Counted from the first letter of the stretch, positions 24,936-33,372 are shown. The stretch: DNA of 64,000 nucleotides from an uncultured Chloroflexota bacterium (GCA_937988705.1 CALKIA010000187.1:3713-67712); one strand, 5' to 3'. Numbers and translations are program-made. Notes: generated by a model not told the origin, from the letters alone.

Positions 24936-26294
24936 ATGAGCATGTACGTCTACACGATCCCGATTCAAGACCAGTACCTCATCTACCGACCGCTGCGTAA
25001 GTTGGCATTTGTCGGTAACCGGGCGCTCGGCACGATTTGTCAGAACATCGCGGCGGGCAAGCTCACCCGTGAGCAAGTCCCGGACTCGGTGCGTGCCTTC
25101 TTAGACGGCATCGACTTCTTCGCGGATGATCCGCCGCCGCCCACGCCGCCGGATCACGCCTTTCGACCCACCAGCGCCGTCCTGCTGATGACCAACCGCT
25201 GCAATTTGCGCTGCACCTACTGCTACGCCAACGCCGGAGTACTCGCACCCGTCGATCTGTCGCTGGAACTGGCGCAAACCGTGATCGATCAAGTGGCGGC
25301 GAGCGCACAGGCACAGGGCGGATCGTACTTTGAACTGTGTTTTCACGGCGGCGGCGAACCGACCCAAAACTGGCAGGTCATGCAGCAGGCAACCGCCTAT
25401 GCCCGCACGAAGCTGATCCCTGCGAAGGTGGTGATGGTCAGCAATGGGATATGGTCGCCCGCACAGCGCGAATGGGTGCTGACGCACATGGACGGCGTGA
25501 CGATCTCGTTTGATGGTCGCCCCTCAACGCAGGACGCGCAGCGCATTCTCCCCAATGGCGCAGGATCATCGGCGCTGGTGCTGGAGACGATCCACGCGCT
25601 TGATGAAGCCCATTTCGATTACGGCATTCGGATGACGGCGACTGCCCCTTGGCGCGAAACGCTGCCCGCCGATGTGCGGTTCATCTGCGAGAACACGGGC
25701 TGTAAATCGCTGCAAGTCGAACCCGCGTTCAACACGGTGCGCGGCACCCACCGTGAGTCGTCGGAGGAGCAGAGTCAGGCGTTCGTTGATGCATTTATGG
25801 AAGCGTTTGAGATCGCGGCGCGTGCCGGACGCCAACTGACCTATTCCGGGGCGCGTCCCTGGTTGCTCACGATGAGCTTTTGCACCGCCCCCTACAACGC
25901 ACTGATCGTCAATGCGAACCGTGAACTGGTGACCTGTTACGAGATCGCCAGTGATGCTCACGCGCTGGCAAACATCTCTACGATTGGCGCGATTGATGCC
26001 GCAGGCGAATTGACGCTCGATTCAACCCGGCGCGAGTCCCTGCTCAACCGCCTTGAAACCAAGCAGACGGATCACTGTGCCGACTGCTTCGCCCGCTATC
26101 ACTGCGCGGGGGATTGCTACACACGCTCAACGAGTGTGATTGACGGGGAATTACAGGTAACAAGCGCGCGCTGCCAGATCAACCGGGCACTGACCGCTCA
26201 ACTGCTGCTGTGGTACGTCATGGCAGGGGATGGCGTGTGGAACGGGCAAACAATTTTGACAATGCCAACTTCGCAACTATCAGCCATGTACTAG
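24936..26294 (+). CDS. Radical SAM/SPASM protein 2
   Basis: ATG 24936 has a GGAG box 6-7 bases upstream and gives 452 aa; the upstream ATG at 24912 overlaps the previous stop and lacks one. The radical SAM motif is CNLRCTYC (Cys89, Cys93, Cys96), with CFHGGGEPT following. The C-terminal SPASM pattern is CTAPYNALIVNANRELVTCYE and HCADCFARYHCAGDCYTR. About 85 residues precede the core, which leaves room for a substrate-recognition region. It differs clearly from protein 1 and most resembles protein 3. It lies 13 bases before the first WD40 gene, so it is cotranscribed with its likely substrates. Confidence 0.88.
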   Translation: MSMYVYTIPIQDQYLIYRPLRKLAFVGNRALGTICQNIAAGKLTREQVPDSVRAFLDGIDFFADDPPPPTPPDHAFRPTSAVLLMTNRCNLRCTYCYANAGVLAPVDLSLELAQTVIDQVAASAQAQGGSYFELCFHGGGEPTQNWQVMQQATAYARTKLIPAKVVMVSNGIWSPAQREWVLTHMDGVTISFDGRPSTQDAQRILPNGAGSSALVLETIHALDEAHFDYGIRMTATAPWRETLPADVRFICENTGCKSLQVEPAFNTVRGTHRESSEEQSQAFVDAFMEAFEIAARAGRQLTYSGARPWLLTMSFCTAPYNALIVNANRELVTCYEIASDAHALANISTIGAIDAAGELTLDSTRRESLLNRLETKQTDHCADCFARYHCAGDCYTRSTSVIDGELQVTSARCQINRALTAQLLLWYVMAGDGVWNGQTILTMPTSQLSAMY

Positions 26295-26307
26295 AGGACT
26301 GACAGCA

Positions 26308-27681
26308 ATGTCCGATCAAACCCATAAGCCCAATGAAGATGAGCCGCAAATCTTTGCCGTGAACAAAGGCGCGCGGGGTTGGCACTTCAATCGCCGGAAC
26401 TTCCTGAAAGCGACCAGTGTCGCTGGTGCGGCGCTAACCGTAGGCGGATGTCAATCGCAGACTCCTACACCTACTAGCACATCCATGCCAACCAACACGC
26501 CGCCTCCAACCAATACGCCAATGCCAACCGGCGTGCCGCCGGCACGAGGCGCACGGGCGCATGCATCTGACGTTCAGTCAGTTGCTATCAGCGCGGATGG
26601 GATGCTGCTCGCTTCTGGTAGCTCTGATAACACCATCAAGTTGTGGTCGCTGCCCGATGGCGCGCTACTCAACACGCTCGAAGGGCATGCATCTGAAGTT
26701 AACTCAGTAGCCATCAGCGCAGATGGGACACTGCTCGCGTCAGGGAGTTACGATAATACCATCAAACTGTGGTCGCTGCCGGATGGCACCCTTCGCCACA
26801 CGCTTGATGGGCATGCATCTATCGTTAACTCACTTGTTATCAGCGCGGATGGGATGCTACTCGCTTCTGGCAGTTCTGATAACACCATCAAGTTGTGGTC
26901 GCTGCCCGATGGAGCGCTACTCAACACGCTCGAAGGGCATACAAATTTGGTTGTGTCAGTTGCTATCAGTGCGGATAGGACGCTGCTCGCATCAGGGAGT
27001 TACGATAATACCATCAAACTGTGGTCGCTGCCGGATGGCACCCTTCGACATACGCTTGAAGGATCTGCATCATATGTTCATTCAGTTGCAATTAGCGCGG
27101 ACGGCACTCTGCTCGCATCGGCAGGGTCTGGTCAAAGTAGCGGCAGCAACGGCAACATCAAGCTGTGGTCGCTGCCAGATGGAGCACTTCTCAACACGTT
27201 TGGCGAACCTTATTCTGAAGTTCACCTACTTGCTATAAGCGCGGATAGTACTCTGCTCGCGTCAGGACGTTCCGGTGGTAGTACCATCGAGCTGTGGTCG
27301 CTGCCGGATGGCGTGATGCGTGGATTTATGTCGGACGTTTCCTTTTTTTCAGTTGACATTTTTTCAATTGCCATCAACCCGGATAATACTCTGCTCGCAT
27401 CGGCGGGGAGGTCTCCCGGCGGTAGCGGTGGTAGTATCAAGTTGTGGTCGCTAGCGGACGGGACGTATCTACGTGATTTGATAGATATTGCTGTAAGTGA
27501 ACCTGAATTTGAAGGAGCACAGTATTCCCCCGATGATGAAGGTAGCAGCGTAATCACCTTATCCTGTGGTTCACCTATTCCCGCCGGATCGACCTGCATC
27601 TGCAATTGCGTGACGGGCAGCGGTTGTTCCTGTGTGGGGCATCGTAGTGGCGGGGGTAGTCATTACTGGTATCCGAATTAA
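26308..27681 (+). CDS. Tat-exported WD40 lipoprotein with C-terminal six-cysteine tail (1)
   Basis: The 457-aa protein begins with a hydrophilic extension (DEPQIFAVNKGARGWHF), then a twin-arginine signal (NRRNFLKATSVAGAA) and lipobox (VGGC). A Thr/Pro linker and about seven WD40 blades (ISADG.LLASGS.DNTIKLWSLPDG) follow. The last 38 residues hold Cys420, 430, 432, 434, 440 and 442 and end in HYWYPN. The same tail ends the next two proteins. Blades 1-4 form a two-blade unit repeated at 252 bases with few changes. I infer a surface-anchored propeller whose tail is modified by the neighbouring radical SAM enzymes. An alternative is that the cysteines bind a metal or form disulphides. Confidence 0.85.
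   Translation: MSDQTHKPNEDEPQIFAVNKGARGWHFNRRNFLKATSVAGAALTVGGCQSQTPTPTSTSMPTNTPPPTNTPMPTGVPPARGARAHASDVQSVAISADGMLLASGSSDNTIKLWSLPDGALLNTLEGHASEVNSVAISADGTLLASGSYDNTIKLWSLPDGTLRHTLDGHASIVNSLVISADGMLLASGSSDNTIKLWSLPDGALLNTLEGHTNLVVSVAISADRTLLASGSYDNTIKLWSLPDGTLRHTLEGSASYVHSVAISADGTLLASAGSGQSSGSNGNIKLWSLPDGALLNTFGEPYSEVHLLAISADSTLLASGRSGGSTIELWSLPDGVMRGFMSDVSFFSVDIFSIAINPDNTLLASAGRSPGGSGGSIKLWSLADGTYLRDLIDIAVSEPEFEGAQYSPDDEGSSVITLSCGSPIPAGSTCICNCVTGSGCSCVGHRSGGGSHYWYPN
26586..26942 (+). repeat. Two-blade DNA repeat inside WD40 gene 1 (252-base period)
   Basis: The segment starting at 26586 recurs at 26838 with only a few base changes over about 100 bases. The intervening blade (from 26749) recurs at 27001. 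The period is 252 bases, two blades of 42 residues. This shows a recent internal duplication or gene conversion among blades. Confidence 0.8.
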
Positions 27682-27700
27682 CTGAGAAAGTGCAGCGAAC

Positions 27701-28999
27701 GTGACTGAGGAAAGTTTCAACCCTAATCAGAACGAAGACGAACCACAAGTGTACGCCGTGAACAAAGGCGCGCAGGGCTGGCAGTTCAATCGCCGGGATT
27801 TCCTGAAAGCGGCAGGGGTCGCGGGTGCGGCGGGCGCGATAGGGAGTGCCACATCACCGGCGCACGCCCAAGCCGGCGATGGCACTGCGCTGACTCCTGC
27901 CGACCCGCCGCCTTTGGGCACGCGCGCTCACCGGCTCGGAGTCACTTCAATTGCTCTCAGCGGAGATGGAACGCTGCTCGTATCAGCGAGCAGCGATCAG
28001 ACATTCAAACTGTGGACATTGCCAGATGCTGCCCTCATTCGCACCCTCGATCGACATTTAGGTAGCGTTACCGCTGTGGCCATCAGTGAGGATGGGACAT
28101 TGCTCGCGTCCGGCGGCGATTTCATGGATCGAACTATTCGTTTATGGTCGTTGCCAGATGCCGATTATCGCCGCACGCTGCGGTCAGGCCCTGCGCAAGC
28201 CATCAAGATCAGTCCGGATGGCACCCTGCTCGTCGTAGCTGATGCGGATCATGCTATCCAGTTGCGATCACTGCCGACTGGCGAACTTCTGAATACATTG
28301 GAAGGTCACCGAGACCTGATTTATTCGCTCGCGATCAGTCCGGATGGAAGATTGCTCGCTTCGGGCGCAAGAGACAACACGGTCAAGCTGTGGTCACTGC
28401 CAGACGGTGAACTCCTCCAGACCCTCGAAGGGCATACTGATGGAATAAAAGCCGTCGCGATCAGCGCTGATGGTCGGTTGCTTGCTTCCGGGAGTGAGGA
28501 CGCTACGATCAGGTTATGGACACTGCCCGAAGGAACGCTGCTACGCACGATCAACAATCAATATAATCTTGAATCCCTAGCAATCAGTCCGGATAGTAGC
28601 CTGCTGGCCGTGGCGAGTTGGGATCGTACGGTCAAATTGTGGTCACTGCCGGATGGCATACTCGGCAATACGCTGCAAGGGCACTCTGACGTTGTCAGTT
28701 CCGTCGCGATCAGCGCCGATGGGACTCTGCTCGCCTCTGGAAGCTGGAATGGTACGCTCAAGTTGTGGTCACTGCCAGATGGAGTGTATCTGCGGGAATT
28801 TATCGACATTGCCGCTAGTGGCCCTGAATTCGAAGGGGTGCAGTATTCCCCCCACGACGAAGGCGCCAGTGTTATCACGTTGCCTTGCGGTTCGCCGATT
28901 CCCGCAGGATCGACCTGTATCTGTAACTGTGTGACGGGGAGTTCCTGTTCTTGTGTCGGATTTAGCGGCGGTAGCGGTCACTACTGGTATCCGAACTAG
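27701..28999 (+). CDS. Tat-exported WD40 protein with C-terminal six-cysteine tail (2)
   Basis: The 432-aa protein starts at GTG 27701, 19 bases after the first WD40 gene. It has the shared pre-signal segment (EDEPQVYAVNKGAQGWQF) and Tat motif NRRDFLKAAG. Instead of a lipobox it has a signal peptidase I-type end (SPAHAQA), so it is probably released rather than lipid-anchored. About seven WD40 blades follow, more diverged from each other than in the first protein. The tail carries Cys396, 406, 408, 410, 416 and 418 and ends GHYWYPN. The tail is better conserved among the three paralogues than most of the propeller, which marks it as the functional constant part. Confidence 0.85.
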   Translation: MTEESFNPNQNEDEPQVYAVNKGAQGWQFNRRDFLKAAGVAGAAGAIGSATSPAHAQAGDGTALTPADPPPLGTRAHRLGVTSIALSGDGTLLVSASSDQTFKLWTLPDAALIRTLDRHLGSVTAVAISEDGTLLASGGDFMDRTIRLWSLPDADYRRTLRSGPAQAIKISPDGTLLVVADADHAIQLRSLPTGELLNTLEGHRDLIYSLAISPDGRLLASGARDNTVKLWSLPDGELLQTLEGHTDGIKAVAISADGRLLASGSEDATIRLWTLPEGTLLRTINNQYNLESLAISPDSSLLAVASWDRTVKLWSLPDGILGNTLQGHSDVVSSVAISADGTLLASGSWNGTLKLWSLPDGVYLREFIDIAASGPEFEGVQYSPHDEGASVITLPCGSPIPAGSTCICNCVTGSSCSCVGFSGGSGHYWYPN

Positions 29000-29023
29000 T
29001 ATATTCACATTGAGGATAAGCTC

Positions 29024-30364
29024 ATGACCGACGAAACACACAAACCCGAACACGGCGAAGACGAACCCCAAGTCTACGCTGTGAACAAAAGCTCACAAGG
29101 CTGGCACTTCAACCGGCGCAGCTTTCTGAAAGCTGCGGGAACATCCGCCGCCGGTATGGTCGCGCTGAGTGCATGCAGCACGACACCAGTTCCCACACCA
29201 ACCACTTCGCCCATACCACGCCCGACCAATACTTCACCGCCTACGGTTGACCCAGCCACAACCGAAGGGGTGGCCCATAAGGCAACCATCAATGCGACCG
29301 TGCTTAGCCCGGACGGCAAACTCTTGGCATCGCACTGCTCGGACAGCAGGGATAGGTCGCTCAAGGTCTGGAATACAGCCGACAAGCAGCTTTTGCTAGT
29401 GTGGGAGGATGAGGCGGAATCTCTGCGAGCTTCACCTGGTCCAGTGGTATTCACACCGGATGGCAATGTCCTGATTGCTGGCGCGCACCGTTGGTCATTG
29501 TCCAATTTTACCGTGATCGATGTGATCCCCAACCTAGGCGGCAGTGAATATGCGATCAGCCCCGATGGGACACTCCTCGCGGCGGGTAATGATAATGCTC
29601 TGATCAACCTGTGGGATCTGAACGCCATGACGGTTCGTAAGATTCTCAGCGGACACCGAGAATACATCGGCGATCTTGTCATCACGCCCGATAGCTCGCG
29701 GCTAATTTCGAGCGATGGGGCGGGACAGATTAGGTTGTGGAGCTTGCCCGATGGGGAACTCCTTGCGGAGATCGAAGCGGACACGATGAGCGTTTCGGCT
29801 CTGGCGATCAGTCCAGATGGCCTGTATTGTGCATCGGGGGCAGGGAGTGGGAACATAAAACTGTGGCGTGTAGCGGATTTGACACTTATTCGCGACATCG
29901 CCAATGATGGTGGTTGGGTCCACGCGCTCACCTTCAACGCAGACGGAACTCTGTTGGTATCAGGTGATAATGGGGGGATCCGTTTCTGGACACTACCCGA
30001 TGGCGGTCTCTCCAATACTGTCGGCTTTAGGAGCGCTGTGCAATCGTTGGTGCTTAGCCCAGATAGCTCTTGGATGATTTCGGGACACGCATCTACAGTG
30101 GGTGGTACCGGCATCATCCGACAGTGGACACTGCCCGATGCCCAGCCCGCCGGTTACTACATCGACATTGCTGCCAACGATCCAGCCTTTGCTGGTGTAC
30201 AGTATTCACCAAATGACAACGGTGCGGGTGTGGTTACGCTGCCGTGCGGTTCACCAATTCCAACTGGATCAACCTGCATATGCAATTGTGTAGCGGGAAG
30301 TAGCTGCACTTGTGTGGGGCATCGTAGCAGCGGTGGCGGCGGACACTACTGGTATCCGAACTAA
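29024..30364 (+). CDS. Tat-exported WD40 lipoprotein with C-terminal six-cysteine tail (3)
   Basis: The 446-aa protein has a GAGGAT ribosome binding site, the conserved GEDEPQVYAVNK segment, Tat motif NRRSFLKAAG and lipobox LSAC. A Thr/Pro linker leads into WD40-like blades that are more irregular (LSPDGKLLASHC, INLWDLN, IRLWSLPDGELL, IKLWRVADL). The tail has Cys408, 418, 420, 422, 428 and 430 and ends GHYWYPN. It is the most diverged of the three paralogues, so the family is not just a fresh duplication. It is followed by the PqqD-like gene after 15 bases. Confidence 0.85.
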   Translation: MTDETHKPEHGEDEPQVYAVNKSSQGWHFNRRSFLKAAGTSAAGMVALSACSTTPVPTPTTSPIPRPTNTSPPTVDPATTEGVAHKATINATVLSPDGKLLASHCSDSRDRSLKVWNTADKQLLLVWEDEAESLRASPGPVVFTPDGNVLIAGAHRWSLSNFTVIDVIPNLGGSEYAISPDGTLLAAGNDNALINLWDLNAMTVRKILSGHREYIGDLVITPDSSRLISSDGAGQIRLWSLPDGELLAEIEADTMSVSALAISPDGLYCASGAGSGNIKLWRVADLTLIRDIANDGGWVHALTFNADGTLLVSGDNGGIRFWTLPDGGLSNTVGFRSAVQSLVLSPDSSWMISGHASTVGGTGIIRQWTLPDAQPAGYYIDIAANDPAFAGVQYSPNDNGAGVVTLPCGSPIPTGSTCICNCVAGSSCTCVGHRSSGGGGHYWYPN

Positions 30365-30379
30365 CGGAGGAGGACGCCC

Positions 30380-30817
30380 ATGCGTCAGTACAGTCGCCGC
30401 CAGTTCTTCCCGATGCTCGTGCAGGAATTGATCGTCAACGTCCAGCAGGTGCGGCAGGGGAAGCCCGCTTATACGCTGGAAAACCTCGGCGATTTGCCCG
30501 ATGACAAGCTGGCGGTCATCCGCCCGATGATCAGCCCGCTGTACAGAATCCGCGTGGTCGATGGACAGGTGTGCAGTCAGTTCAAAGACGATGCCGACGC
30601 GCCCGTGCGTCCGCATTTCCCCACCACACCGGAATATCTGGCGGCGTTCAATCGCTTCAACGGTCGGCAGTCGCTCCAAGAGATCGCAGGAGCGGTTGCC
30701 GCGGAATTTGTCTGGGAGACGGACGCTGCGTTCCGTTTCACGCGCGATTTGTTTCTTGCGCTGGCGGCGCAGGGTGTTGTCGTCCCGCAAAATCCGCTGG
30801 ATACCGACCTTGAATAA
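30380..30817 (+). CDS. PqqD/RRE-like protein
   Basis: This 145-aa protein has a strong GGAGGAGG box. Its C-terminal half (about residues 90-140: FNRFNGRQSLQEIAGAVAAEF then RFTRDLFLALAAQGVVV) fits the PqqD-type winged helix, the RiPP recognition element that presents substrate to a radical SAM partner. The N-terminal half (FFPMLVQELIVNVQQVRQGKPAY) is unfamiliar and may bind the substrate or the enzymes. Being between the WD40 genes and radical SAM protein 3, it is a good candidate for the recognition subunit. Its stop codon overlaps a broken radical SAM fragment in another frame. Confidence 0.6.
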   Translation: MRQYSRRQFFPMLVQELIVNVQQVRQGKPAYTLENLGDLPDDKLAVIRPMISPLYRIRVVDGQVCSQFKDDADAPVRPHFPTTPEYLAAFNRFNGRQSLQEIAGAVAAEFVWETDAAFRFTRDLFLALAAQGVVVPQNPLDTDLE

Positions 30818-30893
30818 CAATGCGCTTACATCGATGAAAACACGCGGGTTCACCGTAGTGCTTCACAGCGGCAGCGTGGCGAGTTTGTCATAA
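30810..30893 (+). pseudogene. Remnant of a radical SAM protein 3-like N-terminus
   Basis: Starting inside the PqqD-like stop region, a 27-codon frame reads LNNNALTSMKTRGFTVV and ends in SGSVASLS. The start of radical SAM protein 3 reads LNNNAPSSTLTSILTGD and later YTLLYASGCVVAAA, a recognisable match with a small deletion. The DNA around the start (20 bases at 30806) matches 18 of 20 at 31980. This is a truncated copy of that gene's 5' end. Confidence 0.5.
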
Positions 30894-30899
30894 GATCAG

Positions 30900-30929
30900 T
30901 TGGAACAGACGCTCGATATCACCTATTAA
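30900..30929 (+). promoter_or_regulatory. Candidate sigma-70 promoter of TIR gene
   Basis: TTGGAA (30900) and TATTAA (30924) are separated by 18 bases. They lie about 35 bases before the ATG of the TIR gene and just upstream of its AGGAG box. This suggests the TIR gene can be expressed independently of the WD40 operon. Confidence 0.4.
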
Positions 30930-30963
30930 CGCAGTGATGACGTACTAAGCAGGAGTTGTGAGG

Positions 30964-31893
30964 ATGCCTCAAGTGTTTCTCAGCTACCGACGGAGCGACT
31001 CAGCAGGCCATGCTGGACGGATCTATGATCATCTAGGCAGGCGACTGGGAAAAGATGCGCTATTTATGGACATAGATAGCATCAAGCCCGGCGAAGATTT
31101 TGCGCAGACAATTGAAAAGGCCATTGTCTCCTGCGAGGTTGTCCTTGTGCTAATTGGGCCACATTGGCTATCTGCCTCTGATGGACTTGGCAATCGACGC
31201 CTTGATAATCCCGACGATCCAGTCAGACTAGAGATCATGATGGCACTCCGCCACAAGCTTTGGGTGATTCCGCTTCTGCTGGATAACACAAGCATGCCTT
31301 CTCCAGCGGATTTTCCTTCCGATCTGACCCCCTTTCTGCTGCGTAATGCCCTTGAGATTTCCAATGAGCGTTTCGAGTACGACATCGAACGGCTCGTAAC
31401 TACACTACTTGAATCTCAATCTCTTGCAGGACTCAGGCGATCGCTTCGTTTGTCCTCCGTATCCGAACAGCGTAGGTTTCGGCGTAATTGGATGATTGTG
31501 ACGTTGTTAGCAAGTGTTTGGTGTCTCGTTACATTGATTTTGTATTGGAGTGCTAACACAAATCCGCCTGATAACTTCCTCACTTCGCTTACGTGGGCGG
31601 TTGTCCTACCGATCACTTACGCTGGATTAACCGCATTTTCGCCGATAACACCCCTTGACGCAGGGTTTTGGGCATTTGGGGTGCATGTCGTCTATGCCGG
31701 CTTGATATGGGGGACCGATGCCTATCGTGAGTACATAGGCGTACTTGAAACCACGCAAGAACTGAGTCTACTCAATCTTGCAGTTTACGGCGGGTTCATC
31801 CTTATCCCGTCCATACTGGTTGGTCTAGTAATTAGCCTTATCAGTTGGGTATGCCATCGCAGAAATCGAAATCCGCCGCTTCATAGCACTTGA
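30964..31893 (+). CDS. TIR-domain protein with C-terminal membrane segments
   Basis: ATG 30964 has AGGAG 8 bases upstream; a GTG at 30958 is too close to it. Residues about 2-140 form a TIR domain: QVFLSYRRSDS (box 1), ALFMDIDSIKPGEDFAQTIEKAI, VVLVLIGPHWLSA, EIMMALRHKLWVIPLLLD. A basic linker and about four hydrophobic segments (about residues 175-300) follow. Bacterial TIR domains are scaffolds or NAD-consuming enzymes in defence and signalling; the membrane part suggests an effector or sensor at the membrane. It lies between the PqqD-like gene and radical SAM protein 3, apparently as an insertion. Confidence 0.85.
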   Translation: MPQVFLSYRRSDSAGHAGRIYDHLGRRLGKDALFMDIDSIKPGEDFAQTIEKAIVSCEVVLVLIGPHWLSASDGLGNRRLDNPDDPVRLEIMMALRHKLWVIPLLLDNTSMPSPADFPSDLTPFLLRNALEISNERFEYDIERLVTTLLESQSLAGLRRSLRLSSVSEQRRFRRNWMIVTLLASVWCLVTLILYWSANTNPPDNFLTSLTWAVVLPITYAGLTAFSPITPLDAGFWAFGVHVVYAGLIWGTDAYREYIGVLETTQELSLLNLAVYGGFILIPSILVGLVISLISWVCHRRNRNPPLHST

Positions 31894-31974
31894 TCAGGCC
31901 CGATTTCGAGCGTGTGTAGGCATGAAGAAGCGAGCAGATACTCAAAGATAGAAGTTCATATAGGTATCACTTGA

Positions 31975-33372
31975 ATGTTGATCTTGAACAACAATGCGCC
32001 ATCGTCCACGCTCACGTCAATCCTCACGGGTGATCTGCCGGTTTTCGGGCAGACCACCGCCGAGTACACGCTGCTCTATGCGTCGGGGTGCGTGGTCGCC
32101 GCCGCCCCTGACGCGGCGGAGTCGATGATTCAGGCGTTAAGAAAGAGTGTACCGTCGCCGGGTTGGGGCGATACACTGCGTCGTCATGCCGTTCAAGCTG
32201 TGCAGCGCATGGATCAGCAGATACACGCCCCGTTCGCGCCGGAGTGCCTGACGCTCTATCTGCACAACCAGTGCAATCTGGCGTGCGCCTACTGCTACAC
32301 CGATCCCGATCACCTAGCGGGTGAGCGTTTGCAGCCCGAAGCGATTGCATCGGCGGCGACGCTGGTTGCGGAAAACTGCCGCGCCAAAGGACTGCCGCTC
32401 ACGGTAGTGTTTCACGGCGGCGGAGAACCGAGTCTGTTTCAGGATCAGGTGGAACAGGCACTCGCCCTCGTTGATGAGGCGGCACGCCGTCACGGACTGC
32501 GGCAGTTCCGCTACATTGCCACCAACGGAATCATGCCGGAAACGAAAGTGCGCTGGTTAGCCGACCGCTTTGACCTGATCGGGCTGTCATGCGATGGCAC
32601 GCCCGATATTCAGGATCGCCAGCGTCCGCGTCATGGCGGCGGCGGAACATCCGCCGCGATGGAACGGACGGCGCGCGGTCTACGAGATATCGGCAAGCCA
32701 TTTCATATCCGCGTGACGATCACCCGTGCATCAATGCGCCGCCAAGCCGAAATCGCCGCTTATCTATGTCAAGTGCTTGCGCCGGACGAAATCCATTTTG
32801 AGCCAGTCTACTACGGCGGCAAAACGAACGGCGCTTCGGCGCTCGTGGAAGTCGAAGCTCGGGCATTCGTGGAGGAATTTCTTGCCGCACAGACGATCGC
32901 GCAGCAGCACGGCATTTCGCTCACCTGCTCCGGCAGTCGCGTTAACGCCATTCACGGCGCATACTGTCATGTCTTCCGGCAGGTTTTGAACCTCGTCCCG
33001 TCGGGGACGGCGACCGCGTGTTTCAAGCTGACGCGGCGCGAACAGCTTGAGCGGCACAACGCGCAGATCGGGGATTTCAGCAGCGAAGCTGGTTTCATGC
33101 TCGATCAGCGCCAGATTTCAGACTTGCGCGAACAACTTGGCGCGCTGCCTGATGCTTGCATAGACTGTTTCAATCGCTTCCACTGTACCCGTTCCTGTCC
33201 GGATGAGTGCCTCCTATCCGGTTCCGTTGATGCGCAGTCGAGTTTTCGCTGTCAGGTGCAGCAGCTTCTCGCCTACCGGCGCGTTCGCGCTGCCGCCGAT
33301 GAGGTGTGGTCGCAGCGACGCGGAGAATCGATTGTCGGAGTCCACCTTGACCACGCTGAAGGAGTATCATAA
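31975..33372 (+). CDS. Radical SAM/SPASM protein 3
   Basis: The 465-aa protein has an N-terminal domain of about 95 residues, then CNLACAYC (Cys100, Cys104, Cys107) and VFHGGGEPS. The SPASM-like C-terminus is YCHVFRQVLNLVPSGTATACF followed by CIDCFNRFHCTRSCPDEC. The core is close to protein 2. No clear ribosome binding site precedes ATG 31975, which may reflect loss of coupling to the PqqD-like gene after the TIR gene came between them. Its TAA overlaps the ATG of the HemN-like gene by one base. The likely substrates are the cysteine-tailed WD40 proteins. Confidence 0.87.
   Translation: MLILNNNAPSSTLTSILTGDLPVFGQTTAEYTLLYASGCVVAAAPDAAESMIQALRKSVPSPGWGDTLRRHAVQAVQRMDQQIHAPFAPECLTLYLHNQCNLACAYCYTDPDHLAGERLQPEAIASAATLVAENCRAKGLPLTVVFHGGGEPSLFQDQVEQALALVDEAARRHGLRQFRYIATNGIMPETKVRWLADRFDLIGLSCDGTPDIQDRQRPRHGGGGTSAAMERTARGLRDIGKPFHIRVTITRASMRRQAEIAAYLCQVLAPDEIHFEPVYYGGKTNGASALVEVEARAFVEEFLAAQTIAQQHGISLTCSGSRVNAIHGAYCHVFRQVLNLVPSGTATACFKLTRREQLERHNAQIGDFSSEAGFMLDQRQISDLREQLGALPDACIDCFNRFHCTRSCPDECLLSGSVDAQSSFRCQVQQLLAYRRVRAAADEVWSQRRGESIVGVHLDHAEGVS

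Noticed and set aside
26586..27065. Regular repeats that might suggest a CRISPR array
   Set aside because: The period of 252 (or 126) bases matches WD40 blades within a coding frame; there are no short repeats with unique spacers.
29074..30117. 347-codon frame antisense to WD40 protein 3
   Set aside because: Repetitive Ser/Pro-rich translation typical of an antisense shadow; the sense strand encodes WD40 blades and the conserved tail.
30561..30812. Upstream part of the frame that contains the radical SAM remnant
   Set aside because: Before 30810 this frame is only an out-of-frame shadow of the PqqD-like gene; similarity to radical SAM protein 3 begins at 30810.
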